A stretch of DNA of 64,000 bases, taken from the NCBI RefSeq assembly GCF_030272615.1, contig NC_081406.1, positions 189,933,391 through 189,997,390 on the forward strand, written 5' to 3'. The stretch's first letter is position 1. Every line of letters starts with the position of its first letter. Made by a program: the position numbers and the translations under genes. This DNA is from Cryptomeria japonica (taxonomy: Eukaryota; Streptophyta; Pinopsida; Cupressales; Cupressaceae). The notes beneath the pieces were generated by a model, which was not told the origin of the DNA, did not search any database, and saw only the letters and a list, made by a program, of their open reading frames with translations. This document shows, piece by piece, positions 1 through 10,455 of the stretch.

Positions 1-1305
1 ATTGAGTTATGTTTAGTTCTTGAATGCATAATCGGATTCTTTGAAATGTTTATAGCACTAGTATTATCACACATGATAGGAATAGATTCATCATATACCA
101 CTTTGATATCCTTAAGAGTCTACTTTATCCACATAACTTGAGTACAACAAGACACTACAACAATATATTCAACTTCTGCAGTGGATAATGACATTAATTC
201 TTGTTTCTTACTTATCCATAAAACCAACCTATCTCCCAAATAGAATGCACCACCACTAGTACTCTTCATATCATTAGTACTTCTAGCCCAATCAACATCT
301 ATATATGCTTTAAACATGAAATCTCCATCCTTCTTGTACCATGGGCCAAAATCTTGGGTTCCTTTCAAATACCTAAAAATCCTCTTCACTGCTTGTTCAT
401 GAGTTTTCTTCAGACTAGCTTGAAATCTTGCAACCAAACACATAGCCTACATAATATCTGATCTAGAAGTAGTAAGATATAACAATCTCCTAATCATAGA
501 TCTGTACTTCTTCTTATCAATATCCGAAGATGTATCATCTTTGCCTAATTTGCAACCAACAGCTAAAGGGGTAGTAACAGGTTTACAATTCTCGATATCA
601 AACTTCTTTAACATCTCTTTGACATACTTAGCCTAAGAAATAAAGATTCCATCATCCAATTGAGTAACTTGAAGACCAATAAATAATTATATCTCTCCAA
701 ACATAAATATCTCAAAATATTTCTACATCTCTTCTACAAATTCTTTACACAAGACATCACTTCCTCCAAAGATAATGTCATCAACATAAACAACATTCAA
801 CAACTTAATGTCTTAAACCTTAAAATATATATTGTTGTTTGTAGTTCATTTTTTGATGTTTTGTTATAGCAAAAATCTATCCAATATCACATACCACACC
901 CTAGGTTCTTGTTTGAGTCCATACAATGTCTTCTTTTAGATTCCGCAAACCATATTTGGATCTTCTGACAATCTAAATCCATCAAGTTGCTCAATGTATA
1001 ATTCTTAGATTCCAGTTTTCCATTTAGAAATGTTGACATAACATCCATGTAATATACTCTGAAGTTCTTGTGGGTAAAAAACCAAGAAACATTCTAATAG
1101 GTTCCATCCTAGCAACTCGAGCAAAAGTTTCTTGAAAATGAATACCTTCTACTTGAGAATAGCTTTTATATACCAATCTTGCCTTGTTCCTTGTGACTTG
1201 TTCTTGTTTATTTAGTTTGTTCTTAAACACCCACTTAGTTCCTATCACATTTTTGTTCACCAATCTAGGTATTATTCCCAAGTCTGATTTTTAAGTATTT
1301 GATTC
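1..1305 (-). pseudogene. Copia reverse transcriptase / RNase H remnant
   Basis: Minus-strand reading gives the RT start ([14 protein letters not shown], near 1255-1210), the polymerase motif YVDDIIFGG around 765-788, and an RNase H block at 443-120 with KSTSGGAFYLG, WISKKQ and SLSTAEVEY. The domains lie in different frames with stops between them, and several conserved residues have changed, for example VYKSYSQ where VCKGYSQ is usual. The gene would have copied element RNA into DNA and degraded the RNA template. It is clearly non-functional. The C-terminal end of RNase H continues toward or beyond the left edge of the window. Confidence 0.85.
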
Positions 1306-2774
1306 TGTAGTCACATAAATCTGTCTGGTTTAATTAAATGAATATTTCGTATTTATTTGATTAAAAATCCACTAGCCATCAGTTAATTAAATTAATATCT
1401 AATCAATTCATCTTCAAACATTCTCCTATTAATTAAATACATTATTTAATTTATTTTAATTAATTCATTAAACCAAATTCAGAATCAATTAAATGAATAA
1501 ATCATATTTATTTCATTTAATCCCCTTTTCCTCTTTTAAATATATTAAATAAAACATTTATTTAAATCATTTATTCCCCCCACTTGCATTTTCCTACAAA
1601 TGCAACTTGTACACATTTATTGAAATAAATTAATTTTTATTTTAATTAAAATCCTATTTTCCCTCACCCACCAAATCCACTTGCATTCCTAAACCCCCTT
1701 CTAGATTCTTCTAACCCCTTCCTAATTAGCCTAATCCATCCCCTAATTATTGTCACATTCCTAAGCAACTTGGAGTCACTTCTCAAAGACTTCAAAGTCT
1801 TTGAAAAGCATTTAATGGTTTGTGTGTTCAACAATCTAACCTCTAAAGTCTTCCAAAACCACTAATGGCTCTTACATGACCATTAATGGCTCTTACATAA
1901 CCATTTATGGTTAATTCAACTTGCACTCATGTATCTCCTCAAGCATTTATTGCTTTGACCATGGTTATCCCTTTTGCCTTTGCACAAGAGTTTATCCATT
2001 GGATAAAAGCTTTATTCTTTGAATAAGGAATTTATTCACTCAACCTAACCTTGACCTTAACTCCCAAGTTAACTCTCAGGTCATGTCAATCATTTAATGC
2101 TTATTCCCTCTCCTCTCAACCTATTTCATATGGACACTTGTCATCCTAAGATTGGGTTGAAAGCCTTCACATGGATTGAATATCATTCAATCCTGACCCT
2201 TGTTGAGATTACTCAATCTCAACCATCCATTGCTCCATTTTACCTATAAATAGAGCTCACATTCCTCATTTTCAAATCCTCAAGCATTTAGCATTCATAG
2301 TCATAATCGTGAAAACTTGTATGCATCTAAGTTATATAGAATTTTAGAGAGCATTTAGCATAAATCACTAATATCTTGTTATTTTGGCCTAAAATAAATC
2401 ATTTTAGCATCATAGCATCCAATATTAGTTTTTATTCACATTTGCATAGCATTTTAGAGTAAAACATTTCAATCTTGAACCTCCATAAGCATCCATAGTG
2501 CAAAAAGCTGCTGAGAGCTACACTAGTTTGGAACTTGGAGAGGAGAGGAACAAGGAAGGAGAAGCTACCAACATGGTAGAGAGCATATGGAGAAGTTTTG
2601 TTACTTTTTGTAGATTCCTTAAGCTTTCTTTTTGTTTAGTAGTATCTTTCTTGATATGCTTGCTTAGGATAGTTTTTAATTGGTGATTTCTAACACTAAC
2701 ATCTAACAATTGATTTCTTTTGTTTCTTGTGTTGTGTTTAGCCTAGCCAACATTGTCCATTTTGCAGTACATCA
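1306..2774 (+). mobile_element. Solo LTR (1,469 bp) inserted in copia element A
   Basis: The segment begins TGTAGTCACA and ends GTACATCA, giving TG...CA ends. It is flanked by the perfect 5-bp direct repeat GATTC (1301-1305 and 2775-2779), which also restores the interrupted RT reading. It has no polyprotein coding. It contains a TATA-like box at 2245-2253, as expected of an LTR promoter. The orientation is taken from that TATA box. A solo LTR normally arises by recombination between the two LTRs of a full element. The length would suit a Ty3/gypsy or large copia family, but I cannot assign the family. Confidence 0.85.
2245..2253 (+). promoter_or_regulatory. TATA-like box in the solo LTR
   Basis: TATAAATAG lies about 530 bp before the LTR 3' end, in a context typical of a retrotransposon U3/R junction. 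Whether it is active is unknown. Confidence 0.5.
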
Positions 2775-3500
2775 GATTCAATTCTTCTTCTGTTTCTTTT
2801 ACCCAACTTTCTTCTTTGCTCACTTCTTCATATGATTTAGGTTTAAAGAGTGAAAGAAAATAGCAATTAGTTTTCTCATTTACCTCTATAATACTTCTTC
2901 TTGTTTGAACTTCTTTGTTCTTGTCTCTGATTATCTGATCTTTTAAATGATTCCTCTACACATATTTCGGGGTCTTGATTGCTTGCTTTGGTTCTTCTTT
3001 ATCTTCTTCGTTTTCATCTAATTCTTCCTCATTGTTTCCTTTTAGATCTATCTTTTCTTCTATAGCAACAGGAATGATCTCAAATTCAATCCCTTGAACA
3101 AGTTCAGGGGCAGTTTGATGTCATATCTCACATACTTTCACATTTGTATTCTCCACTATCTTGTTCAGTCTCTTATTGTAACACTGATAGGCCTTGCTAT
3201 TCATAGCATATCCCAAGAATATTCCTTCTTCTGTTCTGGTATCAAAATTACCAAGGTCATTCTCATCTCTTCTGATATAGGACTTACTCCGAAAGATTAT
3301 GAAATATTCAATAGTAGGAGGTCTTCCATTCTAGAACTCATAGGTTGTCTTAGTAAGATTCACTCTTATCTCAACCTAGTTAAGAATGCTAACAATAGTA
3401 TGCATAGCTTCTTTCCAATACACATTAGCCAAGTTAGCATCCTTCATCATAGTTCTAGCCATCTTAGTAACAGTCCTAGAAATAACATTGGTATATCATA
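2775..3500 (-). pseudogene. Copia integrase C-terminus and RT N-terminus remnant
   Basis: Minus-strand reading shows the end of the integrase core (ARTMM near 3455), the YFIIFRSKSYIRRDE and EEGIFLGYAMNSKAYQCYNK motifs of the integrase C-terminal region (about 3310-3140), an acidic linker, and the start of RT (SWVKETEEELN, 2830-2775). Several stops interrupt it. Upstream integrase, protease and gag are absent; similarity fades at about 3500, and 3501-3594 is not recognisable. Plus-strand ORFs here are shadows. Confidence 0.8.
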
Positions 3501-3682
3501 TCTAAAGATAAAAGCCTAATGGGATAGCCAAGCATGGGTACAATGGATTAGATTAAAATTATGAAGAATACACCCTAAAAGGAAGATGCATAATTGTTGG
3601 TGTAATTATTTATTCATGTTGGATATTATTACACCTCACTTAAGTTTACTTAGGATAATGCATTTCATAGTAGTTTGGGTAT

Positions 3683-3898
3683 GAGACACTTGGGTGTTTG
3701 TGCCACATTGGGATAGTGTGTGTAGGATAATTTCCACCTTTTGTGGTCTTATCTTGTTGTTACATTCCACATTTTGTGGGTGATCCACTTGAGACACTTG
3801 GTTGTTTGTGCCACATTGGGATAGTGTGTGTAGGAGAATTTCCACCTTTTGTGGTCTTATCTCGTTGTTACATTCCACATTCTATGGGTGATACACCT
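3683..3898 (+). repeat. 108-bp tandem duplication in the 5' LTR
   Basis: Two near-identical copies (3683-3790 and 3791-3898), each starting GAGACACTTGG. The 3' LTR has only one copy at the matching place (from about 8494). The small ORFs on both strands here reflect the duplication and are not genes. Confidence 0.9.
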
Positions 3899-3920
3899 CA
3901 TGTGGAACATTATATTGTTT

Positions 3921-4034
3921 TGTTTTTTAAGGGGTAAACACTTTTAACCCAGAGTTATGAACTGGTGGGGCTTGAACCTTGATGGCAAGAACAACAACAC
4001 AACAACTTAACCATCACAACATGCCACTATTGGC
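3921..4034 (-). mobile_element. tRNA-derived SINE (SINE 1) in the 5' LTR of element B
   Basis: The 114-bp insertion is absent from the 3' LTR of the same element. It is flanked by a 20-bp target duplication with one mismatch (3901-3920 and 4035-4054). Read on the minus strand it starts GCCAATAGTGGCATG, has a pol III B-box match (GGTTCAAGCCC, on plus about 3974-3984) and ends in a short A-rich tail (CCTTAAAAAACA). The part downstream of the B box (GGTTCATAACTC-like, AAAAGTGTTT) matches the insertion at 48351-48638, so they form one family. Confidence 0.85.
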
Positions 4035-4284
4035 TGTGGAACATTTTATTGTTTCTCCTACCTACCACACCTATTTCCTACCTACCCTTGGTTCTCACTG
4101 AGCCACATGTCATGTTTGTGTGCTCACATATCCATATAGCCTTGCCTATATAAGCAAGCTCATATTCATTGTATGTAATTGACTGGTTGATGATCTAGTT
4201 GATCAGTATTTTCATCTTGATCATCTATTTTGTCTCTCTATTTTGTGCTTGTCATTGAGCTCTTGATCTTGGCAAAATATCACA

Positions 4285-4296
4285 TGGTATCAGAGT
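4285..4296 (+). promoter_or_regulatory. Primer binding site (initiator Met-tRNA type)
   Basis: TGGTATCAGAGT follows the LTR terminal CACA without a gap and differs at one position from the usual plant copia primer site TGGTATCAGAGC. Confidence 0.9.
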
Positions 4297-5959
4297 CATT
4301 AGAGTGTCACTGATTAGTCTTTTGGAGGCTCAATTTTGGGATCTGAGGAGGTGCTATTTTTTTGGGGTGTCCTATGGTGATTTGGACATCACGGTTGCAT
4401 CTAGGAGGCTATTTCCATGAAAATTGAGTATAAACTCGACCTATTTTGGTGAGGGAAAACTTTTCACCAATTCTACTATATTTGTATGAATTTTTCAAAA
4501 CAAAAAAAAAATTCTATGAATTTTATTTATTTATTTTCAATTTAATTTTTTTTTTTTTTGCAGTTTTTCATGTAAAAGCGTTTTCTATTATTGTAAAATT
4601 TAAAAAAAAAACAAAAAAGTTTAGGGGGGGGGTTTTACCCACACCTGACCTCCATACCTTGTTGCGTTTTGTTTTGTGTAGGCGTCGTACTTCATTTTTG
4701 GCAACCTGCAATTTGGGGAGCCCCCGCCATACTTGTTGTCCTCCCATCGCTGAGCCGCCGATCGTACCCCACGCTGCCCTTTGTTGCTGCTCCTGGCCCG
4801 CCACGGTTGCTCCCTACCCACCGTTAACTTGCCTTTGAGCCCTCCCTGCGGTTGCTCTCAGCTTGTCATGGTTGCAGGGCTAAGCCTGCTGGTGATGATT
4901 GATGACTATTCCTGGCCGACATTTACTTCCTCGCCGATCAAAATTTACTCCCCTCGACGGTCTTTGCACAACGCCGCTTTCTCCTACCGATGATCTCCCT
5001 GTACTTGTCAGTCGCTGGTCCATGCGAACTCCTACACAATGCCACCTAGCTGGCACCACATTGGATCTCTACTGCCACATCAGCCTGCCACCTATTCTGC
5101 CATGTCATCTATCCTGCATAGTTAGCGCCTCATCAACTTTTTGTACGACACATCATCCAGACAAGCCAATCAGATTTTGCCACGCATATAGTCTGTATGG
5201 TACAGATAACCATGCAGGGGGAGGTGAAGTTTTTGTGATAGCTAGACGACCATCAATTTTAAGCTCTTGAATTTCTGATGTCAGCCTACATCAACAGTAT
5301 TTTGAAAATTTTTTGCCCCCTCATTTGCATTTTTTAAATTGCAGTTCAACTTCAAATGACCATAACTTGCTCATATTTGCTCCTTTTTCGGTACAATTTT
5401 TTTTTAAATGGGCTATAATTTTGTTCTCTTCACAGTGGTGGAGAATTTTCTGATTTTGATAGATGGATTTTTTCAAAATTTGCAGATTTTCATGACTGTA
5501 CCTATTTAATCCCTGATTTTGCAACTTCAGAGGCTTCATTCGGGGTCATACGACCTCCTTTTCAGGTGCCATTTTTTTTGAAAGTGCATAATTTTTTGTC
5601 TACTTTCATAATATTCCATTAGTTTTCAGTTATTTTGAGTGGCTATTGTACTTTAAGTATTTGGTCATTTTTGGCCTATTTGGTACTTGCATTTTGCTTG
5701 GATCTTAGATTAGATCACTTGCATTATTTGTGGGAGTCTCTTTTAGCCTATTTGAGGTAGTTGTAAGATTGAAATCAGAAGTCCACCTTTCCTTGTTTTG
5801 AAAGTGGCCCATTGTATACACATTAAGTATAAAGTGCCAAATCATCATTTTTTTTTTTTTTTTTGGGGGGGGGGGGGGGTGTTCTTGATTGAGTAATTTG
5901 GGGGGGTGTTTTATGTGATTGTTCCTCTCTCTATCTTGTGTTTTTTCATTTTTGGTGCT
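4297..5959 (+). other. Untranslated leader of element B, with GC-rich part
   Basis: About 1.66 kb separate the primer site from the gag ATG. The first part is T- and A-rich. A GC-rich stretch (about 4625-5270) with repeated GCCAC/CCTGCC words follows, then AT-rich DNA with homopolymer runs near 5845-5880. The ORFs here on either strand have low-complexity Pro/Cys/His-rich translations and no recognised domain, so I treat them as chance. Packaging signals may lie here but none can be named. Confidence 0.6.
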
Positions 5960-8085
5960 ATGGGTTCTCCTAAATTTCCACTTTGAACTCCTCATAATTA
6001 TGCTTCATGGAAGATTAAGGCTTGGAGTAAACTAATGGAAAAAGGACTCATTCATTATGTAAATGGAACTATAACAACATGACTTGATCCTAAGGCTAAT
6101 CTTAATGCTCAAATTGAATGGCTCACTAATAATTCTATAGCACTTGGAACTCTTACAAAGTATGTATCAGATGACATCATTTTTCACATTGATAAGTGTA
6201 CTACAATTAAAGAGGCTTCGGATATTTATGAGAAATTGTATGGTCAACTTTATGATATTAAGGGCTACAAGCTTGATAGTGAACTCACAACTTTGGATCC
6301 CAAGGATTTTGATACAATCCAAGATTATGCCACAAAAGAAAATGAGCTAAGAGAAAAGCTAAAGGATTGTGGAATTGACAAAAGGATGCTCAATTGGTTT
6401 ATAACTTGTTGGACAAGCTTCCTTCAGAGTATGCAACCTTTGTATCGAGCTTTCATACCCATAGGTTAGCTCAAGGTTCCTCATACACTTCTCCCTCATT
6501 TGATGCCTTCACGGAGATGTTGATACTTGAGCAATCTAAGTTGACTAAGATGGGGATTCTCAAATCTTCAAAGTCACAAGCATTGGTGGCTATTAAAAGG
6601 AATCAAAGCAATCAAGGAAAAGGCAGAACCAAAAGCAACCTGAGTCTAAACCACAACAAGATGGAGTGCAATCCTCCTCTCCACAACAAGGTGATTCTAC
6701 ATCCTCACCTAAGAGGAAATCATATAAGGAAATTGTTTTTTGTGCATATTGCAAGAAGCAGGACATGATGAACAACATTGTTATAAGAAGGATATTGATG
6801 AGTTGAAGCATCTTCTTGAGAAGAACAAAATCAACCTACCTTCTAGAATGTCTACTTTGACTTCCAAGGAAAAAGGATAAAGGAAAGGATCACTCTTTTG
6901 GGATACATAAAGGAAAGGGACAAGCTCTTTGTGCTACTACAAGTCATGATTCAGGAAGATGGCTTCTAGATTCAGGAGCTTCTTGTCATATGGCATCTTC
7001 GCAGTTTATGTTCTCTTCATTTGAACCTTGCACCATGCCACAGATTTTGATGGGCAATCATACATACATGGATGTGATTGGGAAATGATCTATTTCCATT
7101 GGGGATAACTCCTTCAATGATGTGTTGTGTGTACCCCACTTGACAAACAATCTTCTTTCCATCTATCAAATCACACATGTGGCAACTAAGAAAACTGTGG
7201 AGTTCACATCTGATTTAGTTATCATTAGAGACTTGGAGACTAGAGCTATCATTGTGACTGGGGTGGTCGATCATGCATCTAAGGTGTACTCCTTTTCATA
7301 TTTTGGTCCTATTGATGAGGTTGATTCTTCCTATGTTGATGATTCAGATTTTGAGGAGAACTTTGGGTACTTGAACTTGGGGATTCTCACATGTGACCCC
7401 GTTCTTTAGCCTTGCACTTCATCTCCTCCTATTGATATCACATCACCTAGTGTACTTGATGATGTATCTAGTGCGATAGTTTTTCCTTGTGATTCATTGG
7501 AGCAGGATATTCCTTGTCTTCCAACTTCAATTGATTGGGATGAGTACTTGACAGACATTGCAGGTTTGTTTGTGGAGTCCTATATTGTAGATTTGGGAGA
7601 TATCATTGATGACAGTCATCCTCTCTTTGATGAAGATGATCCTTCTTCGATTTTTGCGAGGGAACACTCTAACCCTCTTATGCATTCTCTACATGATCAT
7701 TCTTTTGAGGTTGACATGATTGTGGATACTTTTGTAACATAGTTGGAGGAGGTCTCTTTATGTTTAGAGGAGACATGTGAGTCTTTGGATATTGTTCTAC
7801 ATTCTTCTCCAGTAGATCTTGGAGTTCCTTTTTCAGTAGTGTGGACCAGTTTACCACCTTTGGAGGGGGTAACTTTCAGCATTGACATGGGGACACTTGA
7901 GTAGTTTTTAGAGATTCCATTCATCATGAGTTTTTTTCCTACATCTTCCCTTCATGATTGGGGAGACTTCATGGATTCACCTTTGGTTTTGTTTCTTCCC
8001 AAGGGAGGAATGTTGTTTGACGTTCATGGAGCAGTTTCTTCATTTATCTTCGAGCTTCTACCATTGGTGCAGATTCTACGTTGAG
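5960..8085 (+). pseudogene. Element B gag-protease polyprotein with acidic C-terminal extension
   Basis: It starts at ATG 5960 (MGSPKFP). Gag follows (YASWKIKAWSKLM; DIYEKLYGQLYDIKGYKL near 6220-6275), with a stop a few codons in and a frameshift near 6390. A zinc knuckle at about 6741-6782 (CAYCKK...) is disrupted by an apparent one-base loss. Protease has WLLDSGASCHM at about 6960-6992; the DSG triplet is intact. The pre-integrase-like NLLSIYQI region follows. The same frame then runs on through an Asp/Glu-rich segment to about 8085, with only stops at about 7087, 7407, 7740 and 7902, and shows no integrase, RT or RNase H motif. A dead copy of a non-autonomous family is most likely. Confidence 0.75.
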
Positions 8086-8396
8086 GGGGGGCTACTTGGC
8101 ATCTCTTCTTCTCTTAATATAGGGGGGATTTTTTCCTCACATGGGGTTTTATTCTTCACATACTTCTATGAGAGTTCTCTTGTATAGTTTTCATCTCTCT
8201 CTTTTTTTTTTGGGGGGGGGTGGTGGGTTTCCCATTGGGTTTTTCTCTCTTTCCCTACTTTATTAGAGATTTTATTGTATTGTTTTGCATGCATTTGCAT
8301 TTGTATATGGGTACCTAACATGGCCTAGTAGTCGGGACCCATATTGCATTTTCTAGTAGCATTGTAGACTTAAGTGCATTCCCCTAAGTTGCACTT

Positions 8397-8405
8397 AAGG
8401 GGGGG
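8397..8405 (+). promoter_or_regulatory. Polypurine tract of element B
   Basis: AAGGGGGGG directly precedes the 3' LTR, the usual plus-strand DNA priming site. Confidence 0.85.
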
Positions 8406-8873
8406 TGTTGGTGTAATTATTTATTCATGTTGGATATTATTACACCTCACTTAAGTTTACTTAGGATAATGCATTTCATAGTAGTTTGGGTATGAGACAC
8501 TTGGTTGTTTGTGCCACATTGGGATAATGTGTGTAGGATAATTTCTACCTTTTGTGGTCTTATCTAGTTGTTACATTCCACATTCGGTGGGTGATCCACC
8601 TAATGTGGAATATTATATTGTTTCTCCTACCTACCACACCTATTTCCTACCTACCCTTGGTTCTTATTGAGCCACATGTCATGTTTTTGTGCTCATATAT
8701 CCATATAGCCTTGCCTATATAAGTAGGCTCATAGTCATTTTATGTAATTGGTTGGTTGATGATCCAGTTGATCAGTATTTTCATCTTGATAAAATATAGT
8801 TTATTCCTATCATCTATTTTGTCTCTCTATTTTGTACTTTTCATTGAGTTCTTGATCTTGGCAAAATCTCACA
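8406..8873 (+). repeat. 3' LTR of element B
   Basis: The 468-bp LTR starts TGTTGGTGTAATT and ends AAATCTCACA. It matches the 5' LTR apart from point changes and the two later events in that copy. It is followed directly by the ATAAT target duplication. Confidence 0.93.
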
Positions 8874-8878
8874 ATAAT

Positions 8879-9626
8879 AAAAGATTAACATGAAAATAAC
8901 ACATATTGTAGAAAGATACGAAATTAGATATTTAATAAAAATATAGATCTTGAAACCCAAAAATAGTTAATCTATAAACCCTAATGAAAAACCCGAGTGT
9001 CATGTGAGATAGGACGTGTTCACCTAAAATGTAAAGAGAGTTTGTGTTTCCTAATATTATTCTAGGCTAATCTAATAAGATTCATTGACATAAGCACAAC
9101 ATAAACTATATTAAGTATGACAATGGTGGGAGTGGATAATTTACAATTAAATCATTTGCTAGGGTGCTAAATGCAAATAACATCACACTTAGGTCTAAGA
9201 ATTATAAAGATGGATAACTTTGATGTAGAAATCAAAATTTATTATTTTACCATAGAAAATAGGTAATTTGGATCTACACTTGACCTCATATTCTACAAAG
9301 TTGTGTCCTTTTTGGGTTCAAATCTAAGGATCTAGATAAAATTAACATGCACATATCTATTTTGTATTATGTGGATTTCATCCAGATTCATTGTACACTT
9401 TTATTTTTATAAATTTTCTCTATTTTACGCTTCTTGTTGGTAGATTGAAGATGGAAAAATAATACTTTATTATCACTTTAGTTTTTCTCTATTAAAGATC
9501 ACATCATACAAATTATTTCATATCAGAAAAATAATATTTTATATCACCAAATAAAGTATCATAATAAAAGATCGTTTTATTGGAAAGACTGTTTAGTGAA
9601 TATTGATGTCCTTGATTCACCACATG
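8879..9626. other. AT-rich intergenic DNA, no gene seen
   Basis: No coding, RNA or repeat structure was recognised between element B and the 0.8 kb repeat that begins at 9627. Confidence 0.5.
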
Positions 9627-10442
9627 AATGCACTTAATTTCTTTAAATACAAGTACATAGTAATACATCGTATAGAAATATACAAAGTTAGCTCATGGTG
9701 AGAATAAAGTAGACAAAAGTTAGCTAAATTTGAAATTGATTTTTTAATTGTAAGGGGTCAAAACTGCGAATGTGAAATTAATTCCACACTTGAGGATCGA
9801 ACTAAGACAAGCAAGTGGTAGGAACAAGTTGAGGGATAAATATTAAAAAATGGTGGGTGCCATTAATGCTAGTTGTATTAGAATGTGTACAAAAATAGGT
9901 GAAATAAAGTAAAAAAAATGAACATGTGTAAAAGAGAATGGCAAAGAATCACAAAAGTAAATCTAACTTCACATAAAATCATACTATATTTTTATTGAAA
10001 TAAAAGTTTATTAACATAGAAAAAAGAAAAATAGAATAAAGTAGTACAAGAAGTAATGGAATTATTAAATATCATATACAACACCAAGGACATAATGTAC
10101 AATAAGATATTGACCATTAACAATATTATAACATAATCAATAAAACACCAAACATCTATTATAATCTCTTATGAAAATTATATTAAAATTTACACCATCA
10201 ACTAGATTCACACACAAATAAGAAAAAGAAATTAGAAATGCATTCTCTTAAAATAAAGAAAAAACAAAATAAGTTAACATAAATTTAAATATTTTACCAT
10301 CATATAATAGTACATATTATATTTATATACATAGGATTCTCATGGACCATTTATATTAATGTCTTAGGGTGAAGTGACTACCACCCAAAAAATGTTAGAA
10401 GAGGACAAGACTTCATATTCTCTTTAAGTGACAAGTGACTTT
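9627..10442 (+). repeat. Long direct repeat R, left copy (about 816 bp)
   Basis: Runs from AATGCACTTAAT to AAGTGACTTT and is repeated at 12789-13580 with mostly small differences and a few short indels. The two copies lie exactly on either side of a truncated retroelement piece. The ends are not TG...CA and no primer site follows, so this is not a normal LTR pair. It may be a long duplication made during repair of the insertion site. Confidence 0.8.
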
Positions 10443-10455
10443 AATATAAATATGA

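Larger units (their letters stand above)
1..3500 (-). mobile_element. Degraded Ty1/copia element A, split by a solo LTR
   Basis: On the minus strand, pieces of a copia polyprotein occur in the expected order: integrase C-terminus (about 3500-3130), linker, reverse transcriptase N-terminus (2840-2775), the rest of RT (1305-460) and RNase H (443-120). The reading frame is broken many times. The left end lies outside the window and no LTR of this element is visible. Removing 1306-2774 rejoins the RT reading at an EEELNQI-like motif, so the two parts were one element. The sequence resembles the copia elements at 17005-23972 and 31476-54228. Confidence 0.85.
3595..4284 (+). repeat. 5' LTR of element B
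   Basis: This LTR is 690 bp against 468 bp for the 3' LTR. The excess is explained by a 108-bp tandem duplication (3683-3898) and a 114-bp SINE with its target duplication (3901-4054). Both changes must postdate insertion of the element, since LTRs are identical when a copy integrates. Confidence 0.93.
3595..8873 (+). mobile_element. LTR retrotransposon B, copia-type, lacking integrase/RT
   Basis: Both LTRs begin TGTTGGTGTAATTA and end CACA. The 5-bp target duplication ATAAT is at 3590-3594 and 8874-8878. A primer site matching initiator Met-tRNA follows the 5' LTR directly, and a purine tract precedes the 3' LTR. The internal part has gag, a zinc-knuckle remnant, protease (DSGAS) and the start of the pre-integrase region. 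It then continues into an acidic sequence with no recognisable integrase, RT or RNase H. The element was therefore probably non-autonomous, mobilised by a related copia. In-frame stops and frameshifts show it is now dead. Confidence 0.9.

Noticed and set aside
3094-3519. 141-residue plus-strand ORF
   Set aside because: Antisense shadow of the copia integrase remnant on the minus strand.
4446-5270. Several ORFs in the leader of element B
   Set aside because: Overlapping Pro/Cys-rich readings from a GC-rich leader, upstream of the real gag start, with no domain.
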